This document shows, piece after piece, positions 56,405 through 64,000 of a DNA stretch of 64,000 nucleotides. The notes below the pieces were generated by a model that searched no databases, had not been told where the DNA came from, and saw only the letters and a program-made list of their open reading frames with translations. How positions within the stretch are numbered: the stretch's first letter is position 1; every line of letters begins with the position of its first letter. Origin of the DNA: Clostridium sp. CS001 (GTDB lineage: Bacteria > Bacillota > Clostridia > Clostridiales > Clostridiaceae). The translations under genes and the position numbers were made by a program. Location of the stretch: the NCBI RefSeq assembly GCF_020443565.1, contig NZ_JAIZZN010000002.1, forward strand, positions 176,521 through 240,520, read 5' to 3'.

Positions 56405-57883
56405 ATGAATTTATTTAAAAAAGCACCTTGTGATGAAGCAGTTTGCATAATTAAGCATGTGGAGGATAGGTTAAGTGGTAAAGTAGGGGAGCCGCCTAAG
56501 ATAGATTATCCAATTCACAAAACCTTGTTCAAAACCTTTGATAAACTTTTAAAAAGTGAAGAAAAGATGTCGGAGAACTCTAAAAAGATGATTAATATTA
56601 CATCATCCTTAAGTAACTACGATGTAGAGATGACGCATTCTTCATTTAAGTTAATTAAATTTGCAGATGATATGTCAAGTATTAGTGAATCTAACCTATC
56701 AATAGTAGAAGAAATTACTGCAAATATGAGTGAGGTAAATGAGACAATTAGTAATACTTCTGATACAATGAAGCGCTTACATAAATCCTCTAAGGATCTA
56801 GTTCAAAAGAATGATGAAAGTATACTTCAATTGAGCGAAGTTAATTTATTAAAAGAGGATGTTATAAAAGATGCAGTTATAATGAGCGAGCAAATTAAAC
56901 TATTAGTGGACATGGCTACTAAAGTAAATGATATAGTAAGTGGTGTAGAATCAATAGCAGATCAAACAAATTTGCTTGCATTAAACGCAGCAATTGAAGC
57001 TGCAAGAGCTGGGGAAACGGGAAGAGGTTTCGCAGTAGTTGCTGATGAAATAAGAAAGCTTGCAGACAATACTAAAACAAGTTTAAAAGATATGAGGACT
57101 TTTGTAAACAATATTCAAGAAGCAGCTAATGGTGGACAAGAAAGTATGAATAATACAATAAGCTCCACCAATAATATGAATTTAAAATTGGATAATATCT
57201 CTGACACAATTAAAGAAAATGTTTCAATGTTAAAAAGTACAATTAAAGATGTAGATAGAATAACAGAATCATTGGGAGATATAGGTCAAGCTGCTGAACA
57301 AATAAATCAGGCTATGGATGCATCTACTAAAGATGTGGAAAAACTTAATAGCATGACACAGATTATTCATGCTGATGCAATTAAAAGTAAAGAGAGTGCA
57401 AAACAAATATCAAAAATTGATGAGGAACTTAGTGTTATTGTAAGAGATATGATTTCTTCCTTAAATGGTGGGAAAAATGCCATAACGAATGAGGAACTAC
57501 TTACTAATCTCTTAAAGGCTAAAGAGGCACATAGTTCTTGGATGAAAAATTTAAAGCGAATGGTAGATGAAATGAAAGTTTATCCTATCCAAGTTAATTC
57601 GCAAAAATGTGCATTTGGACACTTTTATCACTCTATAAATGTATCACATTCTGATATAGCAAAAGAGTGGACAGCCATTGATAAAGTACATAATGAGTTG
57701 CATAGTATGGGTACGAAGGTAATAGAGGTAATTAATAAAGTTGATTCAACACAAGCTAATAATCTTTATTTGGATACTGAAAAACTATCTAATAAGATAT
57801 TTTCTCTTATAGATAATGTTATTGAAGCTATTAAGAAAAACTCTGAATTAGGAATAGAAGTATTAAGAGTTGCTCAGGAGTAA
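56405..57883 (+). CDS. Soluble chemoreceptor with zinc-binding (CZB) domain
   Basis: This 492-residue chemoreceptor has no membrane helix. Residues 1-80 are an uncharacterised N-terminal region ([10 protein letters not shown]), residues 85-360 the signalling coiled coil with the tip [18 protein letters not shown], and residues 370-480 a CZB domain. CZB ligands are in [18 protein letters not shown] and HNELH, which match the H-C-H-H zinc site found in cytoplasmic receptors sensing zinc, oxidants or pH. It is probably cytosolic and works through CheA/CheW encoded elsewhere. The ATG follows AGGAGG. Confidence 0.9.
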   Translation: MNLFKKAPCDEAVCIIKHVEDRLSGKVGEPPKIDYPIHKTLFKTFDKLLKSEEKMSENSKKMINITSSLSNYDVEMTHSSFKLIKFADDMSSISESNLSIVEEITANMSEVNETISNTSDTMKRLHKSSKDLVQKNDESILQLSEVNLLKEDVIKDAVIMSEQIKLLVDMATKVNDIVSGVESIADQTNLLALNAAIEAARAGETGRGFAVVADEIRKLADNTKTSLKDMRTFVNNIQEAANGGQESMNNTISSTNNMNLKLDNISDTIKENVSMLKSTIKDVDRITESLGDIGQAAEQINQAMDASTKDVEKLNSMTQIIHADAIKSKESAKQISKIDEELSVIVRDMISSLNGGKNAITNEELLTNLLKAKEAHSSWMKNLKRMVDEMKVYPIQVNSQKCAFGHFYHSINVSHSDIAKEWTAIDKVHNELHSMGTKVIEVINKVDSTQANNLYLDTEKLSNKIFSLIDNVIEAIKKNSELGIEVLRVAQE

Positions 57884-57931
57884 ACGGAGAATTCGATTAT
57901 TGTGAATTGTGGTGAAATAAAAAACAAAATC

Positions 57932-57977
57932 AAAAAATGAAGCTTTGGGGTATGACCTCAGAGCTTCATTTTTTATA
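57932..57977 (+). terminator. Terminator after chemoreceptor gene
   Basis: AATGAAGCT and TGGGGT pair with ACCTCA and AGCTTCATT, with small mismatches, followed by TTTTTAT. The rest of the interval up to 58194 shows no recognisable purine riboswitch. Confidence 0.85.
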
Positions 57978-58194
57978 CTCTACAATTCTGAAGAACCTTT
58001 ATAAATTATCATATTTAATTGGGGAAGCATAATTCTGAATAACATAAATAGAAATTTTAAAATTATTTTAATATTTGAAAATATTTTTTCAAACAAGGAG
58101 GAATATACCATTTAGTGGAGAATATTACAAATATCTAATAATTGGGAGACGGAATTCATTTAATCAAGTAAATTAAAAAATGGGAGGAGTTTAC

Positions 58195-59544
58195 ATGGAA
58201 AAAAAAGCAAAAGTTACAGAGTTGGACGGAATACCACCCTTAAAAGAGTCAATCCCTTTAGGAATGCAACATGTATTAGCTATGTTTGCAGGAAACATAA
58301 CACCAATCATAATTGTTGCTGGTGCACTTAAAATTCCAGCAGACCAAAAGACCTTTTTAATCCAAGCTGCAATGTTTGTAGCGGGAATTGTTACTTTAAT
58401 TCAACTTTATCCTTTAGGAAAGGTTGGAGCAAGACTTCCAGTAGTAATGGGAACAAGTTCAGGGTTCCTACCAACCTGTTTGTCAATCGGGGCGAGATAT
58501 GGCATTACGGGCATTTTAGGTGCATCGCTTATAGGTGGATTGTTTGAAGTAGTACTCGGACTGTTTTTAAAACCTTTAAAGAAATTCTTTCCACCAATAG
58601 TAACAGGTACTGTAGTAATGGCTATAGGGCTTTCTCTTATTCCAATAGGAGTAAAGTATTTCGGTGGAGGCATAGGTGCTAAAGATTTTGGATCTCCTTC
58701 AAATTTGATTTTAGGACTTATTACACTTATAACAATACTTGCATTTAAACAATTTACAAAGGGCTTTTCAAGTATGTCTGCTATACTTATTGGTATCATA
58801 GTAGGATATATTATCGCAATTCCAATGGGAAAAGTAAATTTTGATGTAGTAGCAAATGCTGGCTGGTTAAGTGTACCAACTCCTTTTAAATTTGGATTAT
58901 CCTTTCATTGGGAAGCTATTTTCGCAATGCTAATGATGTATATTGTAACAGCGGTAGAAACAGTAGGAGATATTTCAGGAATAACTATGGGAGGGCTTAA
59001 AAGAGAAGCAACAGATAAGGAATTATCTGGAGGAGTAATTGCAGATGGTCTTGGAAGTAGCTTTGCAGCATTATTTGGAGTTTTACCAAACACTTCTTTT
59101 AGTCAAAATGTTGGCTTAGTAGCAATTACTGGAGTTGTAAATAGATTTGCTATTGCAACAGGTGCAATATTCTTAATTCTTGCAGGATTTTTTCCTAAAC
59201 TTGGAGCAATCGTGTCCATTATGCCACCTAGCGTATTAGGTGGAGCTGCAATACTAATGTTTGCAATGATTGCAATAAGCGGTATAAACTTAATAACTCA
59301 TGAACCACTTAGCGGAAGAAACGGAATAATTGTGGCAGTAGCTCTAGGGCTAGGATTTGGTCTAGGTTCCGTACCGGAAGTACTTGCAAGTATGCCGGAA
59401 TGGGCTAAGTTATTATTTGGCGAATCAGGTATAGTTGTAGCATCGATGGTAGCACTTATACTAAATATCATATTCCCAAAAGATGAGGTAGTTATAAAAA
59501 CAAAGACTTCGAAAGTTAATAGTATAAATAGTTATAAGCAGTAA
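58195..59544 (+). CDS. NCS2 xanthine/uracil-type permease
   Basis: This 449-residue membrane protein has 12-14 helices and the nucleobase-cation symporter-2 pattern: QHVLAMFAGN near the N-terminus, VVMGTSSGF, PPIVTGTVV and the NVGLVAITGVVNR signature. It takes up xanthine, uric acid or uracil with protons or Na+; details of the substrate site suggest the xanthine branch but are not decisive. The start is the ATG at 58195, after GGGAGGAG; the frame from 58180 contains that ribosome site. Confidence 0.87.
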   Translation: MEKKAKVTELDGIPPLKESIPLGMQHVLAMFAGNITPIIIVAGALKIPADQKTFLIQAAMFVAGIVTLIQLYPLGKVGARLPVVMGTSSGFLPTCLSIGARYGITGILGASLIGGLFEVVLGLFLKPLKKFFPPIVTGTVVMAIGLSLIPIGVKYFGGGIGAKDFGSPSNLILGLITLITILAFKQFTKGFSSMSAILIGIIVGYIIAIPMGKVNFDVVANAGWLSVPTPFKFGLSFHWEAIFAMLMMYIVTAVETVGDISGITMGGLKREATDKELSGGVIADGLGSSFAALFGVLPNTSFSQNVGLVAITGVVNRFAIATGAIFLILAGFFPKLGAIVSIMPPSVLGGAAILMFAMIAISGINLITHEPLSGRNGIIVAVALGLGFGLGSVPEVLASMPEWAKLLFGESGIVVASMVALILNIIFPKDEVVIKTKTSKVNSINSYKQ

Positions 59545-59567
59545 AGTTTTAAATTAATATACAGTTT

Positions 59568-59596
59568 TAAAGGGAATCCATTGGATTCCCTTTTGT
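59568..59596. terminator. Terminator after permease gene
   Basis: AAAGGGAATCCA and TGGATTCCCTTT form a near-perfect palindrome followed by TGTAATTT. It faces the converging DUF975 gene. Confidence 0.85.
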
Positions 59597-59621
59597 AATT
59601 TAATAACTCTTTAAGTTTCTT

Positions 59622-60365
59622 CTAAAATAGTTTAAGTTCTTCATAGGTACAAATACCCTCATCCAATGCGTGCTTACGCAATACTAAATATAGTTCTGCT
59701 TTTGTAGCATTCTCATAAGGGAATACAAATATTACTCCAACAAAAAATAATAATCTGCCTAATAAATACCATCCTATAAATGAAAGATCCAATACCCACA
59801 TATTTAATTTTTCGCCGTCAGTCATTTTAACACTTAGTTCTAGCGCACGATTATATTCCATGCTTGGGTTATCTGATAAAATATAAGGTACCATTCTATA
59901 AGCATAGGATTTTACAATCCCAGGTATTATAAGAAGTAAGGTCCAAAGAAAGGTCAAAACGCTTTTATATAGCATGGTTTTTACAATGTTAAAATAATAA
60001 CCGTTATTAAAACCATATCCTAAGTGATTCATATTTATATTATTTTGTGCTGATTGGACAAAGTAGCGTTTTCCTCCAATTTCAAGGGGATAACCTAAAA
60101 ATACACGAAAGGCGAAAGCAAATACAAGCACAATAATTACAGATCCTAAAGTAATTAAAATCAAAAAAGGAAATAAGTCAGTAACTGGTTTAGAGAAAAA
60201 GCTAAAGCTTGGGCTTGAGTTTTGATTTCCAGAATTCCAGTTAAAATTAAAATAATTATCACTACCACCAAAGATTGCCAAAACTATGCTAACAAAAAAT
60301 GCATTCCAGTAAGAAATCTTTAAAACTGCTTTTGCTCTATTTTTTAAAGATTCACGACTCCACAT
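59622..60365 (-). CDS. DUF975 family membrane protein
   Basis: This 247-residue membrane protein starts WSRESLKNRAKAVLK, the typical opening of the DUF975 family, followed by about five hydrophobic segments and the YRMVPYILSDNPS loop. Its function is unknown. The start is the ATG at 60365 (MWSRESLK) after GGGGGTT; the longer frame from 60416 adds 17 residues unlike the family. It is a lone gene, transcribed away from cooS. Confidence 0.8.
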   Translation of the reverse strand: MWSRESLKNRAKAVLKISYWNAFFVSIVLAIFGGSDNYFNFNWNSGNQNSSPSFSFFSKPVTDLFPFLILITLGSVIIVLVFAFAFRVFLGYPLEIGGKRYFVQSAQNNINMNHLGYGFNNGYYFNIVKTMLYKSVLTFLWTLLLIIPGIVKSYAYRMVPYILSDNPSMEYNRALELSVKMTDGEKLNMWVLDLSFIGWYLLGRLLFFVGVIFVFPYENATKAELYLVLRKHALDEGICTYEELKLF

Positions 60366-60555
60366 TTTATAACCCCCATTATAATTTTTTTGATTACATG
60401 TATAATCATAACTCAATATGATTATTTTAACAATAAAATTTCAGCTTACTATAAAAATCCCACTTTATATAATTATGCATCCATAAGATGAAATGTTACA
60501 TGTTTTAATAAAAAATGCAAACACTAGATACAAATATAGTCTTGGAGGTATGAGA

Positions 60556-62685
60556 ATGTCAGATAAACAAATAAAAGATTCCTATGAAAATAGTTCTAAA
60601 AGAATGAGTGGCTCTGATGCCACTATAGCATCAAAACTTAACGATTCGAATGATCCCAATATGCATAGCGACTTACATGAAAGGGTTCAGGTGAATTATC
60701 AAAACATTGAAAAATCTCCAGAGTCTATGGAAGAAGTACATAAATGGCAAAGAGAGCATGTTGCAAAGGGTGACCAATCTAAAGAGGGATACCCTATGAA
60801 CATAATCATTGATCCAGCAATGAGAGAGATGTACCAAGTGGTACACAACGCTTCAATGACAAACGTATTTGATAGGTTTGCGCAGCAACAGCCAATACAA
60901 TGTAAATTTTGTGTCGAGGGTTTATCCTGTCAATTATGTGCCAATGGTCCATGCAGAATAAGTGAAAAAGTGCCAAGGGGAACTTGTGGGGTAGATGCAC
61001 ATACAATGGTTGCAAGAAACTTTATGTATAGACATGTAACCATCGGAACTTCAGCTAATATATTTCATGCCCTTCAAGTAGCTAGATCACTTAAAGCTGC
61101 AGGAGAACATCCGGAAAGTGGTTTTAAAATCAGAGATGCAGAAAAATTAAAAGAATACTCTACTATGGCTGGCCTTGACATAAACAAACCAATAGAAAAG
61201 TTGGCAATAGAGTTTGCTGATTGGGTTATTGCTGATATTCATGCTCCATACTATAATCCTTCTAAAGCTGTAGAGGCTTTTGCACCAACAAAACGTAAGG
61301 AATTATGGAGAAAACTTAATTTGTTTCCAGGAGGGGGATACAGTGAGATAGCTTATGCACAGACTCGTTGTATGACTAACTTAACCTCAGATCCAGTAGA
61401 ATTCCTACTTAATTCTGTTAAGTTAGGAATAGCAAATGAGTTTCAAGGGCTATTCCTACTTGATATATTACAAGAAATTCTTATGGGCACTCAAAAGATA
61501 GCAATGAAAAAACAAAATATGGGGCTTTTAAAAGATAATATGATAAATATTATTACAAATGGTCATATGCCATTGCTTGCGCATATTGCATTGGATTTAG
61601 CATCAACAGAGGAATGGCAACAAAAGGCAAAAGCAGCAGGCGCAGATGGAATGCAAATTCTTGGCCATGTATGTGAGGGCCAACAACTTATGAATTATGA
61701 TGGCACTCATGATCAAAAGGCCTATGGTGGTCAAGAAGGAGAGTGGCTTTCAGAAGAATATCTCCTTGCTACTGGTGTAGTAGATTTATTTATGTTTGAT
61801 TACAATTGTACTATACCAACGCTACCTATTTATGCAAAGAGATTTGGAACAAAACTACTTGGAACCCATGATATTATTAAGCTTCAAGGAACAGAAACTT
61901 TAGAATTTATCCCAGAAAAGACGAAAGAACAAGCTGTAAAAGCACTTGATATGGCTATAGAGGCTTTCAAACAGCGTAAAACAGAAAAGCGAGAAACCTA
62001 TATTCCGCCTCACGTATCAGATTGTATGGTAGGATTTAGTACTGAATCTGTTAGAGCCGCACTAGGTGGGAGTTTTAAACCGTTAATTGATCAAATTGTA
62101 AATGGTAATATAAGAGGAATCGCAACTATAGTTGGTTGTACTACAGCAAGATATGGTCAGGGTGGAAGTAATATTTTTAAAATAGCTCAAGGATTAATAA
62201 AAAATAATATACTTGTTCTCTCAGGAGGTTGTACTTCATCAGTAATGGAATATACAGGACTTACAAATCCAGAAGCTGCAAACGAATGTGGAGAGGGATT
62301 AAAGGCTGTTTGTAAGCAGCTTGGCATTCCACCAGTACTTACATATGGTGCCTGTGTGGATATTGGAAAGATGACCCACACTGCTATGGAAATTGCAGAT
62401 GAGCTTAATGTAGATACAAATATGTTACCAATTGTAATAGGTGCACCAGAATATCTAGAACAAAAGGCTGTGGCAGATGCTTGCACAGCTGTAGCACTAG
62501 GATGGCTTGTACACGTAGCGCCGGTACCATCAATTACCGGTAGTAGTGTAGTAGTAAAAACTTTAACTGAAACCACTGAAACACTAGGTTTAGGTAAGGT
62601 TGTAGTAGAACTAGATGCAGAAAAAACTATTCAAATCTACGTAGATCATATTGAAAAGAAGAGAAAAGAATTAGGTCTTAAGTAA
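60556..62685 (+). CDS. cooS: Carbon monoxide dehydrogenase, catalytic subunit
   Basis: This 709-residue anaerobic Ni-Fe CO dehydrogenase oxidises CO to CO2 or the reverse. C-cluster ligand motifs are visible: TNGHMPLL, GHVCEGQ, DYNCTIP, VGCTTARYG, SGGCTSSV and TYGACVDI. Near the N-terminus QCKFC (Cys116, Cys119), then Cys125, Cys128 and Cys133 hold the B and D clusters. The D-cluster has CxxC and lacks the usual second cysteine seven residues on. It is longer than typical CooS by about 75 N-terminal residues, which have no recognised motif. The start is the ATG at 60556, seven bases after GGAGG. No cooF or acetyl-CoA synthase genes are adjacent. Confidence 0.92.
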   Translation: MSDKQIKDSYENSSKRMSGSDATIASKLNDSNDPNMHSDLHERVQVNYQNIEKSPESMEEVHKWQREHVAKGDQSKEGYPMNIIIDPAMREMYQVVHNASMTNVFDRFAQQQPIQCKFCVEGLSCQLCANGPCRISEKVPRGTCGVDAHTMVARNFMYRHVTIGTSANIFHALQVARSLKAAGEHPESGFKIRDAEKLKEYSTMAGLDINKPIEKLAIEFADWVIADIHAPYYNPSKAVEAFAPTKRKELWRKLNLFPGGGYSEIAYAQTRCMTNLTSDPVEFLLNSVKLGIANEFQGLFLLDILQEILMGTQKIAMKKQNMGLLKDNMINIITNGHMPLLAHIALDLASTEEWQQKAKAAGADGMQILGHVCEGQQLMNYDGTHDQKAYGGQEGEWLSEEYLLATGVVDLFMFDYNCTIPTLPIYAKRFGTKLLGTHDIIKLQGTETLEFIPEKTKEQAVKALDMAIEAFKQRKTEKRETYIPPHVSDCMVGFSTESVRAALGGSFKPLIDQIVNGNIRGIATIVGCTTARYGQGGSNIFKIAQGLIKNNILVLSGGCTSSVMEYTGLTNPEAANECGEGLKAVCKQLGIPPVLTYGACVDIGKMTHTAMEIADELNVDTNMLPIVIGAPEYLEQKAVADACTAVALGWLVHVAPVPSITGSSVVVKTLTETTETLGLGKVVVELDAEKTIQIYVDHIEKKRKELGLK

Positions 62686-62688
62686 AAA

Positions 62689-62735
62689 AACATCCATAGA
62701 TTTGATTTACACAAATCTATGGATGTTCCATTTTC
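62689..62735 (+). terminator. Terminator after cooS
   Basis: AACATCCATAGATTTG pairs perfectly with CAAATCTATGGATGTT around ATTTACA, followed by CCATTTT. Confidence 0.88.
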
Positions 62736-62787
62736 ATAAAAAAGTGGTAGGTACGTACTTGGTACAATAATATTAGGTTAATGAATT

Positions 62788-63252
62788 TTAATAAATTTTT
62801 TCTATAATTACTTCGTAGTTACCTTGTGGAGATACAACAGTACATTTTTCTCCAAGAGCCTTTTTATATATTGCCATGCCAAGTGGAGACTCAATACTTA
62901 TATTCATGAGCTCAGGGTTGGTTTCTACCGTAGATACTAAGCATACTTTTTCGATGTCATCTGTGTCAAGGAACTTAACATCTGCTTGGCCACCAAGACC
63001 TAAATGCTCGTCATTACTGTAATCTTCAACTATTGTAGAACTTCTTAATATCTCTTGAATCTTAAGTATTCTATCATTATTAGTTGCTTCATCATCTTTA
63101 GCTGCATCGTATTCTGCATTTTCACTTAAATCGCCATGGCCTTTTGCTTCCTTAATGGATGCTGTTATTTCTCTTCTTTTTTCCCCGGTGCGCAGTTCTA
63201 ATTCTTCTTCTAACTTTTTTGCACCACTAGGCGTTAATATTGTAGTCTTCAT
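62788..63252 (-). CDS. greA: Transcription elongation factor GreA
   Basis: This 154-residue GreA has an N-terminal coiled coil with the conserved tip (GDLSENAEYDAAKD; the acidic residues reach into the RNA polymerase channel) and a C-terminal globular domain with ISIESPLGMAIYKK. It stimulates cleavage of backtracked RNA so transcription can resume. The length is normal (about 157). The ATG follows TTAGGAGTGA. A repeat element lies immediately upstream. Confidence 0.93.
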   Translation of the reverse strand: MKTTILTPSGAKKLEEELELRTGEKRREITASIKEAKGHGDLSENAEYDAAKDDEATNNDRILKIQEILRSSTIVEDYSNDEHLGLGGQADVKFLDTDDIEKVCLVSTVETNPELMNISIESPLGMAIYKKALGEKCTVVSPQGNYEVIIEKIY

Positions 63253-63282
63253 AAGTTTGTCACTCCTAACAATTTGTATATT

Positions 63283-63422
63283 TTAACAACATTTTGGAAG
63301 CTTCAAGTCTGCCATCTTATATAAGTGGCAGTTGCATAGCCCAGAAAGGTTACTTTGGTGGCAGTCTAAATCTGCTTCCAAAGTTGTTAATATTGCAGCA
63401 TCGCAGATGATGATTTAATTAT
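63283..63422 (+). repeat. Composite dispersed repeat (modules 1 and 2)
   Basis: Module 1 (about 63291-63378) is related to the reverse strand of 29916-30012. It is bounded here by inverted arms, TTAACAACATTTTGGAAGC (63283-63301) and GCTTCCAAAGTTGTTAA (63374-63390), and contains the palindrome CTGCCA-TCTTATATAAG-TGGCAG. Module 2 (63388-63422) matches copies at 9220 and 29746. No coding frame is convincing. Confidence 0.65.
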
Positions 63423-63837
63423 AACACAAATGATATTAGTGCGGTAGCTAGTACCACCTGTAGATTTAACTAATAGCATAAGGTAATATAAATAGGAATA
63501 TATAGTTTAAATTTGTAACCATTAAGATTTAATATAAACAATATGGGGGATTTATAGTGTAGTGGTTTCAGATGTGCTTTGTTGGTTGCTATTGATTTTG
63601 ATAACTTTAACAATAAACTACTCCTAGTGTATCCTTGTAAGGGAGATTTAATAATTGGCAGTATTATAAAGAATAATGCATATAAGTGTCGTATTTTCAG
63701 GATTAGTATAAATACACTATATATGAACACATGATAGAATACTCCTTGTCGCAACGAATGAGTAACGACAAAAGCAAACATTGATAAGTTAACATTTAAT
63801 ACTTCAATAATATATTTAAAAATATTAAAAGAAGTTG

Positions 63838-63866
63838 TTGACAAATTAAGAAGTATCTAGTAATAT
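63838..63866 (+). promoter_or_regulatory. Ribosomal RNA operon promoter
   Basis: TTGACA (63838-63843) and TAATAT (63861-63866) have the ideal 17-base spacing. This is a strong sigma-A promoter reading toward the right edge. Confidence 0.85.
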
Positions 63867-63873
63867 AGTAGAA

Positions 63874-64000
63874 GTCGTCGCAAGATGACAAAACAAATTG
63901 GTCTTTGAAAATTAAACAGAGAAATAGGTAAAGAAACGAAATAATATTTCGTTAAACCAGTTAATTACTTTAGCAAAAAGTAATTCTTAGTTTTAAGACT
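63874..64000 (+). other. rRNA operon leader (16S gene begins beyond the window)
   Basis: TGGTCTTTGAAAATTAAACA (63899-63918) matches the boxA-like antitermination sequence in clostridial rrn leaders. A hairpin AACGAAAT/ATTTCGTT (about 63937-63955) and a following TTACTTT/AAAAGTAA stem resemble the leader structures processed by RNase III. The 16S start itself is not visible. Confidence 0.75.

Noticed and set aside
57978..58194. Purine riboswitch before the nucleobase permease
   Set aside because: I looked for the conserved guanine/xanthine aptamer segments and found none in this interval.
63441..63464. Possible T-box-like sequence on the minus strand upstream of greA
   Set aside because: It reads AGGTGGTACTAGCTACCGC, but it lacks the AGGGTGGNACCGCG core, a specifier loop and a terminator, and greA is not a T-box gene.
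63470..63844. Minus-strand frame of 124 codons near the right edge
   Set aside because: It lies over the rRNA promoter and a non-coding repeat-rich region, has no ribosome site and its composition looks like translated A+T-rich DNA.
1..64000. CRISPR arrays, tRNA genes, transposases or prophage genes
   Set aside because: No regularly spaced repeats, tRNA-like TTCGAAT arms, transposase motifs or phage structural genes were seen in either strand.

Overview
The window looks like chromosomal DNA from a low-GC, anaerobic, probably spore-forming Clostridium-type Firmicute. The evidence is the strongly A+T-rich composition, the AGGAGG-type ribosome binding sites, two [FeFe]-hydrogenase-like proteins, a monofunctional Ni-Fe CO dehydrogenase, a SpoIIE-type phosphatase, a spore-cortex-type M14 peptidase and several chemotaxis and cyclic-di-GMP proteins. 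I saw no integrase, transposase, phage genes, CRISPR array or tRNA. Genes are densely packed and often separated by strong bidirectional hairpin terminators. The right edge stops inside the leader of a ribosomal RNA operon, just before the expected 16S gene.

Region by region: 1-4.1 kb has the tail of an old-yellow-enzyme (NamA-like) gene and a heterodimeric ABC exporter. 4.1-9 kb has an RsmH-like methyltransferase outside any cell-division cluster, a SAM methyltransferase, a cupin and a membrane chemoreceptor. 9.2-13.2 kb is a MarR-controlled second heterodimeric ABC exporter with a pair of palindromic operators. 13.2-16 kb holds envelope genes (polysaccharide deacetylase, L,D-transpeptidase). 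16.2-20.8 kb is a four-gene operon that appears to link redox or H2 sensing to a phosphatase: thioredoxin-like [2Fe-2S] ferredoxin, hydrogenase-PAS protein, SpoIIE phosphatase and a group-B-like [FeFe] hydrogenase, with a divergent LysR gene. 22.2-27 kb has two cyclic-di-GMP proteins and a double-domain gamma-glutamylcyclotransferase-like protein.

27.3-30 kb has a glyoxalase-family protein, a cation/proton antiporter and an unusual non-coding interval. 30-40.8 kb is a complete maltodextrin uptake and breakdown locus (LacI regulator, binding lipoprotein, two permeases, GH31 glucosidase, 4-alpha-glucanotransferase, glycogen phosphorylase). It lacks its own transport ATPase. 41-46 kb pairs a BrnQ-type branched-chain amino acid carrier with a sigma-54 activator and a sensor kinase carrying an amino-acid-type binding domain; brnQ has an exact sigma-54 promoter, so this looks like a self-contained regulatory circuit. 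46-63 kb holds housekeeping and signalling genes: uppP, aroD, nfo, a fused pseudo-PLP/GNAT protein, a YhaM-like nuclease, ppaX, a two-receiver diguanylate cyclase, an M14 peptidase, a zinc-binding soluble chemoreceptor, a purine permease, cooS and greA.

The most noteworthy items are the hydrogenase/phosphatase operon, the sigma-54/BrnQ circuit, the PLP-like domain that has lost its catalytic lysine and is fused to an acetyltransferase, the CO dehydrogenase with a CxxC D-cluster motif, and a two-module dispersed non-coding repeat (about 9.2, 29.7-30.0 and 63.3-63.4 kb) with one possible compensatory base change. All functional calls come from reading motifs by eye; no database search was run.
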